Below are positions 1 to 9,285 of a DNA stretch of 64,000 nucleotides, in pieces. Position numbers and translations under genes: made by a program. The stretch comes from Thiofilum flexile DSM 14609. Lineage in GTDB: Bacteria > Pseudomonadota > Gammaproteobacteria > Thiotrichales > Thiotrichaceae. The notes beneath the pieces are model-generated. The model had not been told where the DNA came from and ran no database searches. It saw nothing but the letters and a program-made list of their open reading frames with translations. The DNA lies in assembly GCF_000380185.1 (NCBI RefSeq), contig NZ_KB904755.1, positions 1 to 64,000 on the forward strand, in the 5' to 3' direction. Every line of letters starts with the position of its first letter. Position 1 is the stretch's first letter.

Positions 1-230
1 ATAAAGCCTCGTTCGGCTTTCATGCCTTTGAGTTGGCTTTGTAGATCATACGCACTGAGATAAAGTGAGTGAAAACCAAACTCTGGAATGAAAAAGTGAG
101 AATAATAGGCGGTTTCTTCATTGGCAGCATTCCACACCTGATTCACCTCAAACGCCATACGTTCAAGAATAGGCTTGTGCTTATCCTTGATGCGAACTTT
201 GAGGGTTTTGAGGTGAGTGGCTGATTTCAT
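1..230 (-). CDS. TnpB/OrfB-family protein, N-terminal part (runs off window)
   Basis: Translating the minus strand from the ATG at 230 gives an open frame of 76 codons to the window edge. It begins MKSATHLKTLKVRIKDKHK and continues with LERMAFEVNQVWNAANEET. This matches the N-terminus of IS200/IS605 OrfB (TnpB) proteins, RNA-guided nucleases encoded by these transposons. Only the N-terminal domain is present, so the RuvC-like catalytic residues and zinc finger cannot be checked. The frame sits just inside the hairpin-containing element end. Confidence is good for the family, while activity is unknown. Confidence 0.65.
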   Translation of the reverse strand, partial: MKSATHLKTLKVRIKDKHKPILERMAFEVNQVWNAANEETAYYSHFFIPEFGFHSLYLSAYDLQSQLKGMKAERGF

Positions 231-347
231 GATGTTGATTATACTACAAAAGGTGCTAACTGCTATTACTGTAGTACTACCTTTCATCGGCTGTCGCCGA
301 TCGCCTGATATCCCCTAGCTGAAGCAAGGGGCTTTACGGCTGGTTCG
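1..347 (-). mobile_element. IS200/IS605-type (tnpB) element, one end
   Basis: This is one end of an IS200/IS605-like element that continues beyond the left edge of the window. It comprises the start of a tnpB reading frame (to 230) and about 115 bp of non-coding end. The end contains the imperfect hairpin CCCCT/AGGGG (312-331) and a second palindromic word near 289-302. On the minus strand the element appears to begin just after a TTAC tetranucleotide (348-351), the kind of target used by some family members; that junction is inferred. No tnpA is visible in the window. Confidence 0.6.
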
Positions 348-756
348 GTAAACTGCAATCCACGGTGTGCATATCTAATACCCGATAGCGATAGTGAAAA
401 TCGGGTAATAATAACTCATTCGGCATACTCAGACGCGCTTTGCCAATGTAGACCAAATATTGATAAATTGGCTCATTTGGATGCAAGAGCAGTATATCGC
501 TGACATAACGCAGCATGCGTACCGGCATAGTGGCATCATTAGCGTTTTGAATTTCAACGTGAAGAATGAATTGCTCGCCTGTTTGGCGTTTACGCATGCG
601 TGCGACCATATCGGCACGGCGTACTTCAATACGCTGTTGTTCTGTTTGCAATAGTTCTACTGAGTCATACTCAACATCGAGATGCAGCAGGATATTAGCA
701 ATATCTGCGGCTAAATGTTGTAGTACGTCTTTGCTTATAATGTCTTTTTCAGCCAT
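334..756 (-). CDS. Rpn-family PD-(D/E)XK nuclease, 3'-truncated by insertion
   Basis: The 140-residue product matches the N-terminal half of Rpn/YhgA-like recombination-promoting nucleases. It has the RRADMVARM segment with its Asp, the LHVEIQ segment with the E-x-Q of the PD-(D/E)XK fold, and then the family-typical PVRMLRYVSDILLLHP stretch. Full-length relatives usually have more than 250 residues. Here the frame stops about four codons after entering the hairpin end of the adjacent IS200/IS605-type element, so the last residues (PNQP) are transposon-derived. The catalytic core may survive but the C-terminal region is lost, so it is probably a non-functional remnant. No strong ribosome binding site precedes the ATG. 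Confidence 0.6.
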   Translation of the reverse strand: MAEKDIISKDVLQHLAADIANILLHLDVEYDSVELLQTEQQRIEVRRADMVARMRKRQTGEQFILHVEIQNANDATMPVRMLRYVSDILLLHPNEPIYQYLVYIGKARLSMPNELLLPDFHYRYRVLDMHTVDCSLPNQP

Positions 757-932
757 AGGTTAAGTTGAGTAGTGACGTTGAAATCATTATAGCACTGACT
801 TCAATGGGTTGTTGAGCGTACTCTCTAGTCTATACAGAGCAATAGCGAATCAATTATTAATTTAAAAAAATTATTAGACTGATTATTTATCATTAATTAC
901 ACTCAAAGTACCCTAATATATCGGTAAATTAC

Positions 933-1052
933 ATGATCAGGTTTAATACAACATCAGCTTTGGTAGGTGGTGGAATAGGTGCTAATGACAGTCATATTGT
1001 AAATAACTGGCACTCTTGGAGTGGAGGCACAGGCTTCCCATATCGTAGATAA
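933..1052 (+). CDS. 39-aa glycine-rich ORF, possible gene remnant
   Basis: A 39-codon frame starts at ATG 933 and ends with TAA at 1052; the frame is open from about 897. It encodes a glycine-rich peptide containing LVGGGIGAND and WHSWSGGTGFPYRR. It lies in an AT-rich stretch (757-1178) in which I see no other gene. The composition recalls either the C-terminus of a larger vanished protein or a small bacteriocin-like peptide. No double-glycine leader of the usual type is visible and no clear Shine-Dalgarno sequence precedes it. Low confidence that it is expressed. Confidence 0.2.
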   Translation: MIRFNTTSALVGGGIGANDSHIVNNWHSWSGGTGFPYRR

Positions 1053-1178
1053 GCACTAGTATGGCATGGTGGTAGATACATCAAGATAGTGCCATATCTG
1101 ATTTATCTGCCATCAACCTTCAAATGAATCAACTGTCTATCTTACGTCCTATTTTTAGTCAGCCATAGGTTTACAGAT

Positions 1179-1424
1179 ATGTCTTTTTTTTATAACACTT
1201 TATATTGGATATGCAGCTTTGGCGCTTTATGGGTGGCACATAACTATTATATTCAACCTCCTTTTAATATAAAAGGCAGCATTATTATATGTAGCATATT
1301 ATTTCTAGCTCTTTTTTTATTATATAAGAATATATTTGAAAATAGCTTTCTTAATTTTATTATTGCTTTCCTTGTAACATGGGGTAGCTTCTTTTTTTAC
1401 TTTGCTAGGAGGCATAAGCTCTAA
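1179..1424 (+). CDS. Small hydrophobic membrane protein, unknown
   Basis: I do not recognise this 81-residue protein. It is very hydrophobic, with about three predicted membrane segments (around residues 5-20, 31-49 and 57-74) and a basic C-terminus (ARRHKL). The region is distinctly more AT-rich than the flanking core genes, which suggests acquired DNA. It lies between the glycine-rich ORF at 933 and a second small hydrophobic ORF at 1627. Small membrane proteins in this setting are sometimes immunity or holin-like proteins, but nothing in the sequence proves that. Confidence 0.35.
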   Translation: MSFFYNTLYWICSFGALWVAHNYYIQPPFNIKGSIIICSILFLALFLLYKNIFENSFLNFIIAFLVTWGSFFFYFARRHKL

Positions 1425-1626
1425 AAACCATAATATATTCTTGATATATTGTCTTAAGTAGTTAAACGAAGTTATCCGGAATTTTGAATTTATAAGCCAT
1501 TGTATTTTAAAGAACAAACCTCAATAACTTTTACTTGAGTACTTACTAGTAATAGCACTAATAATAGGCTTGCAGTATTTATTGCTGCAGGCTCTATCAC
1601 TTAGTCAAAAAACTGGACTCCATCCC

Positions 1627-1920
1627 ATGCCTATTAAAATGATATTTTGCATAGTAATGCCTTTTTCATTATTCGGTATCTTACATGGTGCAGGACTATT
1701 AGTATTTCAGAACCCTTGGGAGATTTTTAACTTATTATCCATTTTTTTGATTTTAATACTACCTAATTTATTGCTAAAAACTAGCTTTTGCCAAATAAAT
1801 TTAAAATATGGAGGTATCTCAGCTAAAAGCATGTCACTTTCAAAAGTAATTTTACTATCCATAACCATATGGATATTGGTTTCAATAACTATAACAATTT
1901 ATAGATATATTCTTTATTAG
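1627..1920 (+). CDS. Small hydrophobic membrane protein, unknown
   Basis: This 97-residue frame starts at ATG 1627; a TTG at 1570 would add 19 residues but gives a less hydrophobic start. The product has about three membrane segments (residues about 5-25, 30-50 and 75-95) with a short polar loop around KYGGISAKSMS. I do not recognise a family. Base composition is AT-rich like the preceding ORF, so the two may have arrived together. No convincing ribosome binding site is seen, so expression is uncertain. Confidence 0.3.
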   Translation: MPIKMIFCIVMPFSLFGILHGAGLLVFQNPWEIFNLLSIFLILILPNLLLKTSFCQINLKYGGISAKSMSLSKVILLSITIWILVSITITIYRYILY

Positions 1921-2132
1921 AAATAACGTAACACTCAGTCTATAGATATAGCTCTTTTCAGCAATAGATAACACAATATGTTGTTTTATGCTTGCTTTCT
2001 AAATGGTGATTTTTAGTAAAATACAATCATCAAGTTTTATAACTCATTGATTGAATGGAGTGTACGCTACCAGAGCATAGACTGAGTGGTTACAATTAAT
2101 TAATGACATTATAATCACCTAGGAATTTTAAA

Positions 2133-2810
2133 ATGCTCCATTACCCCACTCTTATCCTAATTAGCCTAGCTCTCCTAGTAAACAACGCCAGCGCAGACAC
2201 CAATACCCCCCCTAATACTGTTTGGATGCAAACCCCCTCATTAAATGGCTCACTTCCTATTCAACACTGGAAAGCCCGACGAGATGCACGAGTCGTTAAA
2301 CAGGATTTAGATTACTCCTGCGGCTCGGCCTCCATTGCGACTATTCTCACCGAGTATTACCGCCGCCCCACCACCGAACAACAGATTCTTGACCTCATTG
2401 TCAGACACACCGGCAATAAAGGCCGTGCCTCCTTTGCCGATATGCAGGCCGTTTTACCGCAACTGGGTTTCAAAGGTATTGGCGTTGCTACCGATTGGGA
2501 ACAATTATTAGAGCTAAAACTCCCTGTCATTGTCTATGTACAGCAGCGCAAAGAAGATCATTTCACTGTGATTACTGGGATTAATGATCGACTGGTTAAA
2601 CTAGCGGATCCCTCATTAGGTAATCGCACATTAACTCGTGGGCAATTTAAGCGCCTGTGGGAAACTCGTAATGAGCAAGGACTAGAAGGAAAAATGCTGG
2701 CTATTCTCCCGCTTGATACTCAACTCGAACAACAAGCAGACTCTGCTTTTTTTACAAAACCCACGTTCTCACCTATCACTCAAGAGCTACTTAAACGGCC
2801 TCAATATTAG
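2133..2810 (+). CDS. Secreted C39-family (double-glycine-type) cysteine peptidase
   Basis: The 225-residue protein starts with a Sec signal peptide (hydrophobic residues about 5-20, then NASA). A peptidase C39-like papain fold follows: the catalytic Cys is in DYSCGSASIATIL (about residues 61-73), the His is in KEDHFTVITG (about residue 143), and the Asp lies in LADPSLGNRTL. There is no ABC or membrane domain, so it is a free periplasmic or exported peptidase rather than a bacteriocin exporter. Stand-alone C39 proteins of this kind occur in many gammaproteobacteria with poorly known substrates. It is convergent with phoR, the two stop codons lying next to each other. A possible Shine-Dalgarno (AGGAA) lies upstream of the ATG. 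Confidence 0.8.
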   Translation: MLHYPTLILISLALLVNNASADTNTPPNTVWMQTPSLNGSLPIQHWKARRDARVVKQDLDYSCGSASIATILTEYYRRPTTEQQILDLIVRHTGNKGRASFADMQAVLPQLGFKGIGVATDWEQLLELKLPVIVYVQQRKEDHFTVITGINDRLVKLADPSLGNRTLTRGQFKRLWETRNEQGLEGKMLAILPLDTQLEQQADSAFFTKPTFSPITQELLKRPQY

Positions 2811-2811
2811 A

Positions 2812-4155
2812 TTAAGTATTAACCAAAATTTCAGCCTCTTTTGTCTCTTTAATCAAAGGAAAACTCGCCTGAAACGTAGTCTCCCCCGGACGGCTTTTAA
2901 TACTTAAATAACCCTGATGATTTTGAATCACATGCTTCACAATCGACAAACCTAACCCCGTCCCCCCACGCTCACGTGAGCGTCCGGTATCCACCCGATA
3001 AAAGCGCTCGGTGAGATGCACAATATGCTCATTCGGAATCCCCGGCCCATTATCCGTCACGGTGAGGGCAGCATAATCTTGATTGAGACGCTCCCAACGC
3101 ACAATCACATGCGTACCCGCTGGCGTATGTTTAATCGCATTATCTATCAGATTAGTAATCGCACTCGTAAGCTCCCCCTCTACCCCCATAATCATTAGCT
3201 CAGCATCAATATGGGTTTCTAAGGTATGAGATTGCGCGGCTAGGGTATCAGTTAAAGCTTGGCTAGTATTTTTAAGCATCTCTGGCACATCCACCACCCG
3301 TAGCGGGATTTGAGCGCGTTCCATAGTCTCTAATTTAGACAGGGTGAGCATATCACTGATAATTTGCTGCATGCGGAGGGTTTGCTCACGCGACTGTTGA
3401 ATCGCCATCACTAAATGCGCTGGCACCTCAGGATCTTCCTGCATTAACTCCAAATAGCCACTCACCACTGTTAAAGGAGTACGCAATTCATGAGAGGCAT
3501 TGGCAATAAAAGCTTTGCGCGTATGCTGCAATTGAATCCGCTGGCTAATATCACGCACATTCAATAACCATAACCCCCGCTCTACGGGTAAAATACGCGC
3601 CTGTAAGGTGGCTTGAGCATTACGTGGGGAGATAAACTGAATTTCCTCCTCGGTATCCATGCCCGTGAGTGCCTGAGCAATTTCGGGCGCACGCAGTAAA
3701 TTATCAATGCGCTGCCCCACATCGGTTTTGCCATTAATACCCATTAAGGCTAACGCGGTGCTATTACTCCACTGAATCACATGATCATCATCAAATAAAA
3801 TCACCGCATCGGGCAGTGCTGAAATAATATTATTAAGGCGCTGTAAGATCTCTTCTTGTTTTTGTTTGCGTTTAATACTTTTTTGGCGCGAGCGATTGAT
3901 TAAGGTAACTACCTGCTCCCACACCCCATCACTATCGGGTAACTCATCGGGCTTAAAATCATGTACTAACCATAGCTGTAATTGACGCAACTTATATAAC
4001 AGCCATGCCACATAACCCAGCGCGGTGACTAGAAAAGCAGCCCACCAATAACCCGTGATAAACCCAAAAATCACCGCCACCATTACGCCCCCGACCAGAC
4101 GGCGTAGCTCAATCGACCAATATACTTGCATGTGTTTAGGTATTGTCCTGTTCAA
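2812..4155 (-). CDS. phoR: Phosphate-regulon sensor histidine kinase PhoR
   Basis: PhoR is the inner-membrane sensor kinase that phosphorylates PhoB when phosphate is low. The 447-residue protein has one or two N-terminal membrane segments (about residues 15-50), a PAS-like domain (about 105-200), and a HisKA domain with the phospho-acceptor His in NASHELRTPLTVVSGYLELM (about residue 223). A HATPase_c domain follows with N (NLIDNAIKHTP), G1 (DNGPGIP) and G2 (RERGGTGLGLSIVKHV) boxes. The length fits the family (E. coli 431). Its start overlaps the end of phoB by 20 bp, indicating a translationally coupled phoB-phoR operon. No pst genes are in the window. Confidence 0.93.
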   Translation of the reverse strand: MNRTIPKHMQVYWSIELRRLVGGVMVAVIFGFITGYWWAAFLVTALGYVAWLLYKLRQLQLWLVHDFKPDELPDSDGVWEQVVTLINRSRQKSIKRKQKQEEILQRLNNIISALPDAVILFDDDHVIQWSNSTALALMGINGKTDVGQRIDNLLRAPEIAQALTGMDTEEEIQFISPRNAQATLQARILPVERGLWLLNVRDISQRIQLQHTRKAFIANASHELRTPLTVVSGYLELMQEDPEVPAHLVMAIQQSREQTLRMQQIISDMLTLSKLETMERAQIPLRVVDVPEMLKNTSQALTDTLAAQSHTLETHIDAELMIMGVEGELTSAITNLIDNAIKHTPAGTHVIVRWERLNQDYAALTVTDNGPGIPNEHIVHLTERFYRVDTGRSRERGGTGLGLSIVKHVIQNHQGYLSIKSRPGETTFQASFPLIKETKEAEILVNT

Positions 4156-4828
4156 ACCGATAGCCTGCCCCGCGCACCGTTTGAATATAGTGATCTACTT
4201 CATACGGTTTCAGGGCTTTACGCAGACGTAAAATATGCACATCTACCGTGCGCTCTTCTAAATACTTACTTTGTCCCCAGACAAAATCCAGCAATTGAGC
4301 ACGCGAGTAAACACGCCCCGCATGCTGCATAAAAAACTCCAATAAACGAAACTCAGTGAGACCAATGGTTACAGGCACTTGATCAATACGCAATTGATAA
4401 GAAGCTTGATCAAGTGCTAAACGTCCACTTTGCAAAACGGTTTCTTCATTAAAGCCTATGCTACGACGTAATAATGCCTTAATCCGAGCGCTAAGCAATT
4501 TCATCGAAACCGGCTTAGTCAGGTAATCATCTGCACCATGATCTAAACCTTGAATCATATTCTCCTCATCTACTTTAGCGGTGAGCATAATCGTCGGCAC
4601 ATCATGCGTCAGCTCCTCGGAACGCAAGCGTTTAATCAGCTCAGGCCCCGATAAATCGGGTAGCATCCAATCCACTAACATCAAATCCGGCACACGCTCG
4701 GCAATCAGCGCTCGTGCTGCTTTAGCATGTGCAGCTTCTGACACTTCATACCCTTCGCGCTCTAAAGCAAACCTCACCATTTGCCGGATCGGTGCTTCAT
4801 CTTCAATCAGCAAAATATGTTTCTTCAT
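4136..4828 (-). CDS. phoB: Phosphate-regulon response regulator PhoB
   Basis: This is an OmpR/PhoB-type transcription factor of 230 residues. The receiver domain (about residues 1-120) has the acidic pair in LIEDEAP, the phosphorylated Asp in LMLVDWMLPDLSG, the switch Thr in IMLTAK and Lys in LTKPVS. The winged-helix DNA-binding domain (about 135-230) has the family motif ERTVDVHILRLRKAL. I chose ATG 4828 (MKKHILLIEDE) because it aligns with the usual PhoB N-terminus; an upstream ATG at 4846 would add six residues. The gene is followed by phoR with a 20-bp overlap. A palindromic repeat lies directly upstream. Confidence 0.93.
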   Translation of the reverse strand: MKKHILLIEDEAPIRQMVRFALEREGYEVSEAAHAKAARALIAERVPDLMLVDWMLPDLSGPELIKRLRSEELTHDVPTIMLTAKVDEENMIQGLDHGADDYLTKPVSMKLLSARIKALLRRSIGFNEETVLQSGRLALDQASYQLRIDQVPVTIGLTEFRLLEFFMQHAGRVYSRAQLLDFVWGQSKYLEERTVDVHILRLRKALKPYEVDHYIQTVRGAGYRFEQDNT

Positions 4829-4861
4829 AGCACCAAACGTATCCATTCATAAACTTACAGC

Positions 4862-4971
4862 GTAACCGTAAGCGGGTATTCTCGGAGCAGTCTTGGCGGC
4901 AAGGATGCCGCCTTGTAGCGTACAAGGATGTATTCACAGCGACTGCGGAGGGAATACCCGCTTACGGTTAC
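4862..4971. repeat. 110-bp palindromic MITE-like repeat, copy 1
   Basis: Perfect 20-bp terminal inverted repeats (GTAACCGTAAGCGGGTATTC at 4862-4881 and its complement at 4952-4971) bound a core containing GGAGCAGTCTTGGCGGCA and ACAAGGATGTATTCACAGC. The same core recurs at 15754-15859 and, inverted, at about 62331-62405. It fills the gap between phoB and tgt and abuts the tgt stop codon. No coding capacity is seen. Confidence 0.8.
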
Positions 4972-4978
4972 CCATCTA

Positions 4979-6172
<1,194 letters not shown>

Positions 6173-6256
6173 TTATTGAATAGCCCTCTTATCAGCTTGC
6201 AGCTAATGTTTTAAGCTGGTGGACATTACTTACTTGAGCTAAGAGAAAGATCACAG

Positions 6257-7138
6257 ATGGCTATTTTTAATTATGGTTCTATTAATATCGATCATGTGTA
6301 TCGTGTGCCACATTTAGTACAGCCGGGCGAGACCCTAGCTAGCCGCTCTTATCAAACCCTACTGGGGGGCAAAGGAGCGAATCAATCCATCGCTTTAGCG
6401 CGAGCAGGTGCTAAAGTGCAGCATATTGGTCGTTATGGAGAGGGTGATGAATGGGTATTAGCGCAACTTGAAAGCGCGGGTGTGGATTGTCATTTAGTCA
6501 CCGCTAGCCCCTTACCTACGGGTCACGCCATTATTCAAGTAGATGACCAAGCCGAGAATGCTATTGTGTTGTATAGGGGTGCTAATCACTCTTTTACCCC
6601 TACCGAGTTACCGGATTTATTAAAAACCGCTCAAGCTAATGATTGGTTACTCTTACAAAATGAGTGCAGTTGCACCGCAGAGATGATCACACTAGCGGCA
6701 CAACACCATTTAAAAGTGGCTTTTAATCCCGCCCCCATGACGGCACAAGTGGCTCAATTACCCCTAGAATCGCTTAATCTCTTAATTATCAATAAAGTCG
6801 AAGCACAGCAATTACTACAGCTTGATACCTTTGAGTTGAGCCAAATCACACAGGTGCTGAGTACGCGTTATCCCAGCTTAGCCGTTATTATTACCCTAGG
6901 CGACAAGGGAGTCGTTTGGGTTGATCAGCATCAAGCGATTGAAGTCCCTGCATTACCCGTGCAAGCGGTGGATACCACCGCCGCAGGTGATACCTTTATT
7001 GGTTTTGCGTTAGCGGCATTGAGTCGAGGACAAGGGATTCAATATGCCTTAGAATTAGGCTGCCGTGCGGCTGCACTGTGTGTACAACGCGCAGGAGCAG
7101 CACAAAGCATCCCTACCTTAGAAGAAGTATTAGCATGA
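6257..7138 (+). CDS. rbsK: Ribokinase (PfkB family)
   Basis: Ribokinase phosphorylates D-ribose at O5 using ATP, feeding the pentose phosphate pathway. The 293-residue protein has the PfkB signature 1 region (GGKGANQSIALARAGA, about residues 37-52). Signature 2 is DTTAAGDTFIGFALAAL (about 239-255), whose Asp is the catalytic base next to the anion hole. The N-terminal NYGSINIDHVYRV is typical. Its stop overlaps the start of the nucleoside hydrolase gene (ATGA), so the two form a nucleoside-salvage operon in which the hydrolase releases ribose and this kinase traps it. No ribose ABC transporter is nearby. Confidence 0.9.
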   Translation: MAIFNYGSINIDHVYRVPHLVQPGETLASRSYQTLLGGKGANQSIALARAGAKVQHIGRYGEGDEWVLAQLESAGVDCHLVTASPLPTGHAIIQVDDQAENAIVLYRGANHSFTPTELPDLLKTAQANDWLLLQNECSCTAEMITLAAQHHLKVAFNPAPMTAQVAQLPLESLNLLIINKVEAQQLLQLDTFELSQITQVLSTRYPSLAVIITLGDKGVVWVDQHQAIEVPALPVQAVDTTAAGDTFIGFALAALSRGQGIQYALELGCRAAALCVQRAGAAQSIPTLEEVLA

Positions 7139-8100
7139 GTCATAAAATCATTTTAGATACCGATCCGGGCATTGATGATGCCATGGCATTATTTACCGCC
7201 TTAGCACATCCTGCTATTGATCTCATCGGTGTCACCACTACCTTTGGCAATGTAGCCGTCTCCCAAGCTACCCGTAATGCGTTGACTTTATTAGAAATGG
7301 CTCAGGCTAGTCACATTCCGGTGGCACAAGGTGGAGCTAGTCCTTGGATAGTACCCACCCCACCCTTCCCTGATTTTGTCCATGGCGCAGATGGCTTTGG
7401 TAATTTGCATTTACCACTACCGACTACCTCTGCAATTACACAGCCCGCCCCCGCTTTTATGGTCGAGCAGATTCTGAAACATCCGCATGAGATTACTATC
7501 GTAGCCATTGGCCCACTGGATAATCTAGCGACTGCCCTACAACTGAATCCTGAAATTGCTCAACTAGTGAAGCAAGTGGTGATTATGGGCGGTGCTATTG
7601 AGCATGACGGTAATGTTTCACCCGTGGCGGAGGCGAATATTTATTGTGACCCTCATGCAGCAGAGCATGTGATGGCGGCCTCTTGGCCTGTAGTCATGGT
7701 GGGCTTAGATGTCACGCATCAAGTGATATTAGATCGAGCGTTATTCGAGCGGATTCGTGATCAGAATCCCCGTGTTGGGCAGTTCATGTATAATGCAGTG
7801 CAATTCTATATGCGTTTTTATGGCAGCATTCGGGGGATTCAAGGCTGCTATGGGCATGATATTTCCGCCGTGGCCTATGTGATTGACCCTACCTTATTTC
7901 AGACTATTGAAGGTAGTATTTGTGTAGCCACAGAGGGGGTAGCTATCGGTCAAACCATTATTGATCGTCATGGTTTATCCTCTTATGCCCTGAAAAACTG
8001 GAACCATCGCCCGAAACAAAAGGCTTGTGTAGGAGTAGATGCAGAGCGATTACGAGCGCTATTTGAAAGCAGTATGACGAATGAGTTTTGGGGTCAATAA
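7135..8100 (+). CDS. Nucleoside hydrolase (IunH/Rih family)
   Basis: The enzyme cleaves the N-glycosidic bond of ribonucleosides to base plus ribose. The start MSHKIILDTDPGIDDAMALF contains the Asp cluster that binds calcium and the ribose hydroxyls. Further family features are GPLDNLATAL, VVIMGGAI and the late GHDISAVAYVIDP with its conserved His/Asp. The length, 321 residues, fits the family. The ATG at 7135 overlaps the rbsK stop by four bases. Whether it prefers pyrimidines (RihA/B-like) or is broad (RihC-like) cannot be decided from motifs alone. Confidence 0.9.
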   Translation: MSHKIILDTDPGIDDAMALFTALAHPAIDLIGVTTTFGNVAVSQATRNALTLLEMAQASHIPVAQGGASPWIVPTPPFPDFVHGADGFGNLHLPLPTTSAITQPAPAFMVEQILKHPHEITIVAIGPLDNLATALQLNPEIAQLVKQVVIMGGAIEHDGNVSPVAEANIYCDPHAAEHVMAASWPVVMVGLDVTHQVILDRALFERIRDQNPRVGQFMYNAVQFYMRFYGSIRGIQGCYGHDISAVAYVIDPTLFQTIEGSICVATEGVAIGQTIIDRHGLSSYALKNWNHRPKQKACVGVDAERLRALFESSMTNEFWGQ

Positions 8101-8105
8101 TCATG

Positions 8106-8138
8106 TTAGGAGAGCCTAACAGCTCTCCTAAAGATTTT
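8106..8138 (+). terminator. Rho-independent terminator of the rbsK operon
   Basis: A 10-bp perfect stem (TTAGGAGAGC / GCTCTCCTAA) with a six-base loop is followed by AGATTTT, six bases after the hydrolase stop codon. Confidence 0.75.
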
Positions 8139-8144
8139 GTAAGC

Positions 8145-8534
8145 TTATAAGCGATTGAGTTTCACTTTAACCGGATTAGGCTTTAGTTCGCGAGTAGCGC
8201 CATTACTTGAATCTACTGCTGCGCCAATAACGCCTCCAAAGATTAGATTGCCTGCCATAGCAGCCCCACCAGAACCAGCAATTTGTGAGTTCACATTAAC
8301 CGTGGTTGTTTGATACCCTGCTTTACTCACCGTCACGACTAAATTAGTCTTACGCTTTACCATAAAACTAGTAGGCGTCTTCCCCGTCATACCATTTGAT
8401 AATTTCACATCCGCCCCTGTCGGATCAGACTCCACCACTAGAGCCTCTTCTGTACCACGGGTAATGGTGGCACAACCTGTAAAAGTAATACTTAAGGATA
8501 TTAATACGATTATTGATAATAGTTGTTTCAGCAT
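8145..8534 (-). CDS. PEGA-domain lipoprotein
   Basis: The 129-residue protein has a lipoprotein signal peptide with lipobox FTGC (Cys about residue 20). One PEGA-type beta domain follows (about residues 30-85), with VESDPTGADVKLSNG and GKTPTSFMVKRK leading to VTVSKAGYQ. A small glycine/alanine-rich hydrophobic stretch (about 86-108) may insert into or lie on a membrane. PEGA domains are found in surface and periplasmic proteins and are thought to bind carbohydrate or protein, with no enzymatic role known. It is transcribed towards the preceding operon and ends just past its terminator. Confidence 0.7.
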   Translation of the reverse strand: MLKQLLSIIVLISLSITFTGCATITRGTEEALVVESDPTGADVKLSNGMTGKTPTSFMVKRKTNLVVTVSKAGYQTTTVNVNSQIAGSGGAAMAGNLIFGGVIGAAVDSSNGATRELKPNPVKVKLNRL

Positions 8535-8669
8535 CTTTTATTTTTGCCTTAGTTATAAAGAGCAAAAATTTATCACTTAGTTGTGGTAATAAGAAGAGTT
8601 AATTAAAAATTAATTTTAATAAGCAAGACCTAGTACATTAATGTCAACATCGATGTACTGGATAGGGTA

Positions 8670-8695
8670 ACAGAGGTAGGTAGTCCTACCTCTGT
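8670..8695 (-). terminator. Perfect 11-bp hairpin downstream of the DUF1566 gene pair
   Basis: ACAGAGGTAGG and its complement flank a four-base loop just beyond the stop at 8706. It lacks a U-tract, so it may be an RNA-stabilising hairpin rather than an intrinsic terminator. Confidence 0.4.
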
Positions 8696-8705
8696 CAGTA
8701 CAAGG

Positions 8706-9272
8706 CTACTTAGTGGCTGGTGCAGGTTGCATCTCACGCACTAAGCGTATGGCAAGGGTGGAGTTTGCCGGATCAATAATTTGCTTAACCAGCATTAAGT
8801 TAGTGCTTGATAACAGTACAGGCAGTTTATCTGCTCCACGATTAGCACTAGAAACTGGAAATACGGTTAAGTTAAGCAGGTGTCCTTCTACAGTAGGACA
8901 TTCCTCTTCAATGCTATACAGCTCTTTAAGATTAGGTAAGCGCCAATCTGTATAACCTGCTACAGCTTTTTGACTCCATGTGTAAGTATTAGTTACTGTG
9001 GCAGCCACTGGACTTTCGACACAGATATCGTCACTACCGTCTGGTGTATTTTTGTCATCTAGTACTTCACCCGCCATACAACGTTGCCACATTAAACCTG
9101 TTTTCTTATGGATCGCTACAGAGCCTTGTAGGATAAAATCACTGGTTGGTGTGGTAATACTGACACCTAAACCGGGTGCTGTTAGACAACCTGTCGCCGC
9201 TTCTGTAGCCGCTAGTAGTGAGCTACTCATACTTAGCGCAGCACTGAGGATTAAATATTTAAGAGCTTTCAT
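8706..9272 (-). CDS. Secreted DUF1566 (Lcl C-terminal-like) domain protein
   Basis: The 188-residue protein has a Sec signal peptide (about residues 1-21, ending LLAAT). One DUF1566/Lcl-type domain follows, recognised by KKTGLMWQRC, WSQKAVAGYTDWRLPNLKELYSI and the terminal RLVRE. These domains occur in exported proteins such as the Legionella collagen-like adhesin and many filament-forming bacteria, and probably bind polysaccharide or matrix. Conserved Cys residues (C29, C65, C83 region, C118) suggest disulfides. It lies 13 bp after the larger DUF1566 protein gene, so the two are probably co-transcribed and share a role at the cell surface. Confidence 0.7.
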   Translation of the reverse strand: MKALKYLILSAALSMSSSLLAATEAATGCLTAPGLGVSITTPTSDFILQGSVAIHKKTGLMWQRCMAGEVLDDKNTPDGSDDICVESPVAATVTNTYTWSQKAVAGYTDWRLPNLKELYSIEEECPTVEGHLLNLTVFPVSSANRGADKLPVLLSSTNLMLVKQIIDPANSTLAIRLVREMQPAPATK

Positions 9273-9285
9273 GGTTATAACTTCC

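Noticed and set aside
2133-2810. C39 peptidase as a bacteriocin ABC exporter
   Set aside because: The protein is only 225 residues with a signal peptide and has no membrane or ATPase domains.
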